From assembly GCA_964412395.1 (NCBI GenBank), contig CAYPOY010000316.1:1-6270 (forward strand): a stretch of 6,270 nt of DNA, written 5' to 3'. Source of the stretch: CAYPOY01 sp964412395. GTDB lineage: Bacteria; Chloroflexota; Anaerolineae; B4-G1. This document shows, piece by piece, positions 5,838 through 6,270 of this stretch; the first letter of the stretch is position 1, and every line of letters starts with the position of its first letter. The position numbers were made by a program, and so were the translations under genes. The notes beneath the pieces were generated by a model. The model worked only from the letters and a program-made list of their open reading frames with translations. It was not told the origin of the DNA and made no database searches.

Positions 5838-6270
5838 TCCAGCCGTTCCAGGCGGGCCAGGCTCGCCATCAGCCGCTTCAGCCCGACTTCCTCGAAGATC
5901 ACCGTGACGATCTCGTCGCTCCCATCGGAGCGGCTCTCGACCACCAATCCCTCGCCGAAGGTCGCGTGCCGCACCCGCTGCCCGGCACAGAACTGCGAAT
6001 TGGGAATTGCGAATTGCGAATTACGCCCCTCGCCTCTCGTCCCTCTTGCCTCTTGCCTCCTGCCTCCTGCCCTCTGCTCTCGTCTCCACGAGCCGCTGAC
6101 TAATTCGGGGGGGATGTCGTCCAGGAAACGGCTGGGGACCGAAAGTTCGCTGTCGCCGTAGCGGGTACGCGTAAAGGCATAGGTCAAAAAGAGCCGGTCC
6201 TCCGCCCGCGTCAGACCGACGTACATCAGCCGTCGCTCCTCGGCCATCTGCTCCGGTTCGTCGAAGGAGC
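5831..6270 (-). CDS. pcrA: UvrD/PcrA-type DNA helicase, C-terminal part (gene runs off the right edge)
   Basis: This is the last 146 codons of a superfamily 1A 3'-5' DNA helicase used in repair and in clearing replication or transcription blocks. The frame stays open to the window edge, so the Met at 6245-6247 is internal. From that Met, residues 3-19 (EERRLMYVGLTRAEDRL) are helicase motif VI, whose Arg14 would contact the ATP gamma-phosphate. PSRFLDDIP (38-46) is the typical end of domain 2A/2B. GQRVRHATFGEG through GLKRLMASLARLE is the C-terminal Tudor-like domain, which in PcrA/UvrD contacts RNA polymerase. Between them lie about 32 unusual residues (55-86), first rich in Arg, Gly and Glu and then NSQFAIPNSQF, encoded by a 7-bp repeat array. 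The frame is intact through it. PcrA versus UvrD cannot be settled from the tail, so the symbol is provisional. Confidence 0.92.
   Translation of the reverse strand, partial: SFDEPEQMAEERRLMYVGLTRAEDRLFLTYAFTRTRYGDSELSVPSRFLDDIPPELVSGSWRREQRAGGRRQEARGTRGEGRNSQFAIPNSQFCAGQRVRHATFGEGLVVESRSDGSDEIVTVIFEEVGLKRLMASLARLERLED
5991..6081. repeat. 13-unit heptanucleotide repeat array inside the helicase coding sequence
   Basis: From 5991 the plus strand divides into 7-bp units without a break in register. The first block is AACTGCG, AATTGGG, AATTGCG, AATTGCG, AATTACG (5991-6025). The second block is CCCCTCG, CCTCTCG, TCCCTCT, TGCCTCT, TGCCTCC, TGCCTCC, TGCCCTC, TGCTCTC (6026-6081). Two different heptamer families are thus joined in one phase. 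Read on the minus strand in frame, 21 bp gives a seven-residue period, visible as NSQFAIP followed by NSQF. The array encodes the linker between the helicase core and its Tudor-like domain. It resembles cyanobacterial STRR heptamers in type; I make no claim of common origin. Confidence 0.85.

Noticed and set aside
5990..6085. Frameshift or pseudogene in the helicase because of the repeat insert
   Set aside because: The frame is continuous from the window edge through the insert into an intact Tudor-like domain, so the gene is read as functional.
6245..6247. ATG as the start of a separate small gene ending at 5831
   Set aside because: The frame stays open upstream to the window edge and reads SFDEPEQ before this Met, consistent with the sequence before motif VI in UvrD-type helicases. 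The Met is internal.

Overview
The window comes from a GC-rich bacterial chromosome, most likely a member of the Chloroflexota (Anaerolineae-like). This placement is inferred from gene style, not from a marker gene. The strongest hints are three secreted proteins sharing a Y-[RK]-x-Y-L-P-[IL]-V-x-R segment at or near the C-terminus (a tail I recall as frequent in secreted Chloroflexota proteins), Ala/Pro/Thr-rich exported beta-sandwich proteins, and heptanucleotide repeats scattered between and inside genes.

Positions 1-80 hold four tandem copies of a 20-bp unit whose array continues off the left edge. Then come three plus-strand genes for exported proteins: a subtilisin-like (S8) protease (137-1585), a small secreted beta-rich protein of unknown function (1790-2353), and an 899-residue multidomain protein (2523-5222). 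The last has a clan GH-A glycoside-hydrolase-like barrel, three CARDB-type Ig-like repeats of about 115 residues, and a ZU5-like C-terminal beta domain. A good extended -10 promoter precedes the second gene and a strong hairpin terminator follows it, so at least that gene looks like its own transcription unit. The three genes are better seen as neighbouring exported cargo than as one operon.

The right-hand quarter is on the minus strand. A UvrD/PcrA-type helicase gene runs in from beyond the right edge (only its C-terminal part is visible, 5831-6270). It is followed after 32 bp by a GNAT acetyltransferase gene (5286-5798) that appears cut short at the start of a second GNAT-like domain, with its stop codon inside a 50-bp imperfect inverted repeat (5242-5291). 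This pair converges with the glycoside hydrolase gene.

The least ordinary feature is a pair of 7-bp-periodic arrays. One (5991-6081) is read through inside the helicase gene and encodes its linker before the C-terminal Tudor-like domain. The other (5796-5837) contains the helicase stop codon, the acetyltransferase ribosome-binding site and its TTG start. I found no CRISPR array, transposase, rRNA or tRNA, and no clear new multi-gene system. The candidate novelties are the shared YLP tail and the gene remodelling by short repeats.
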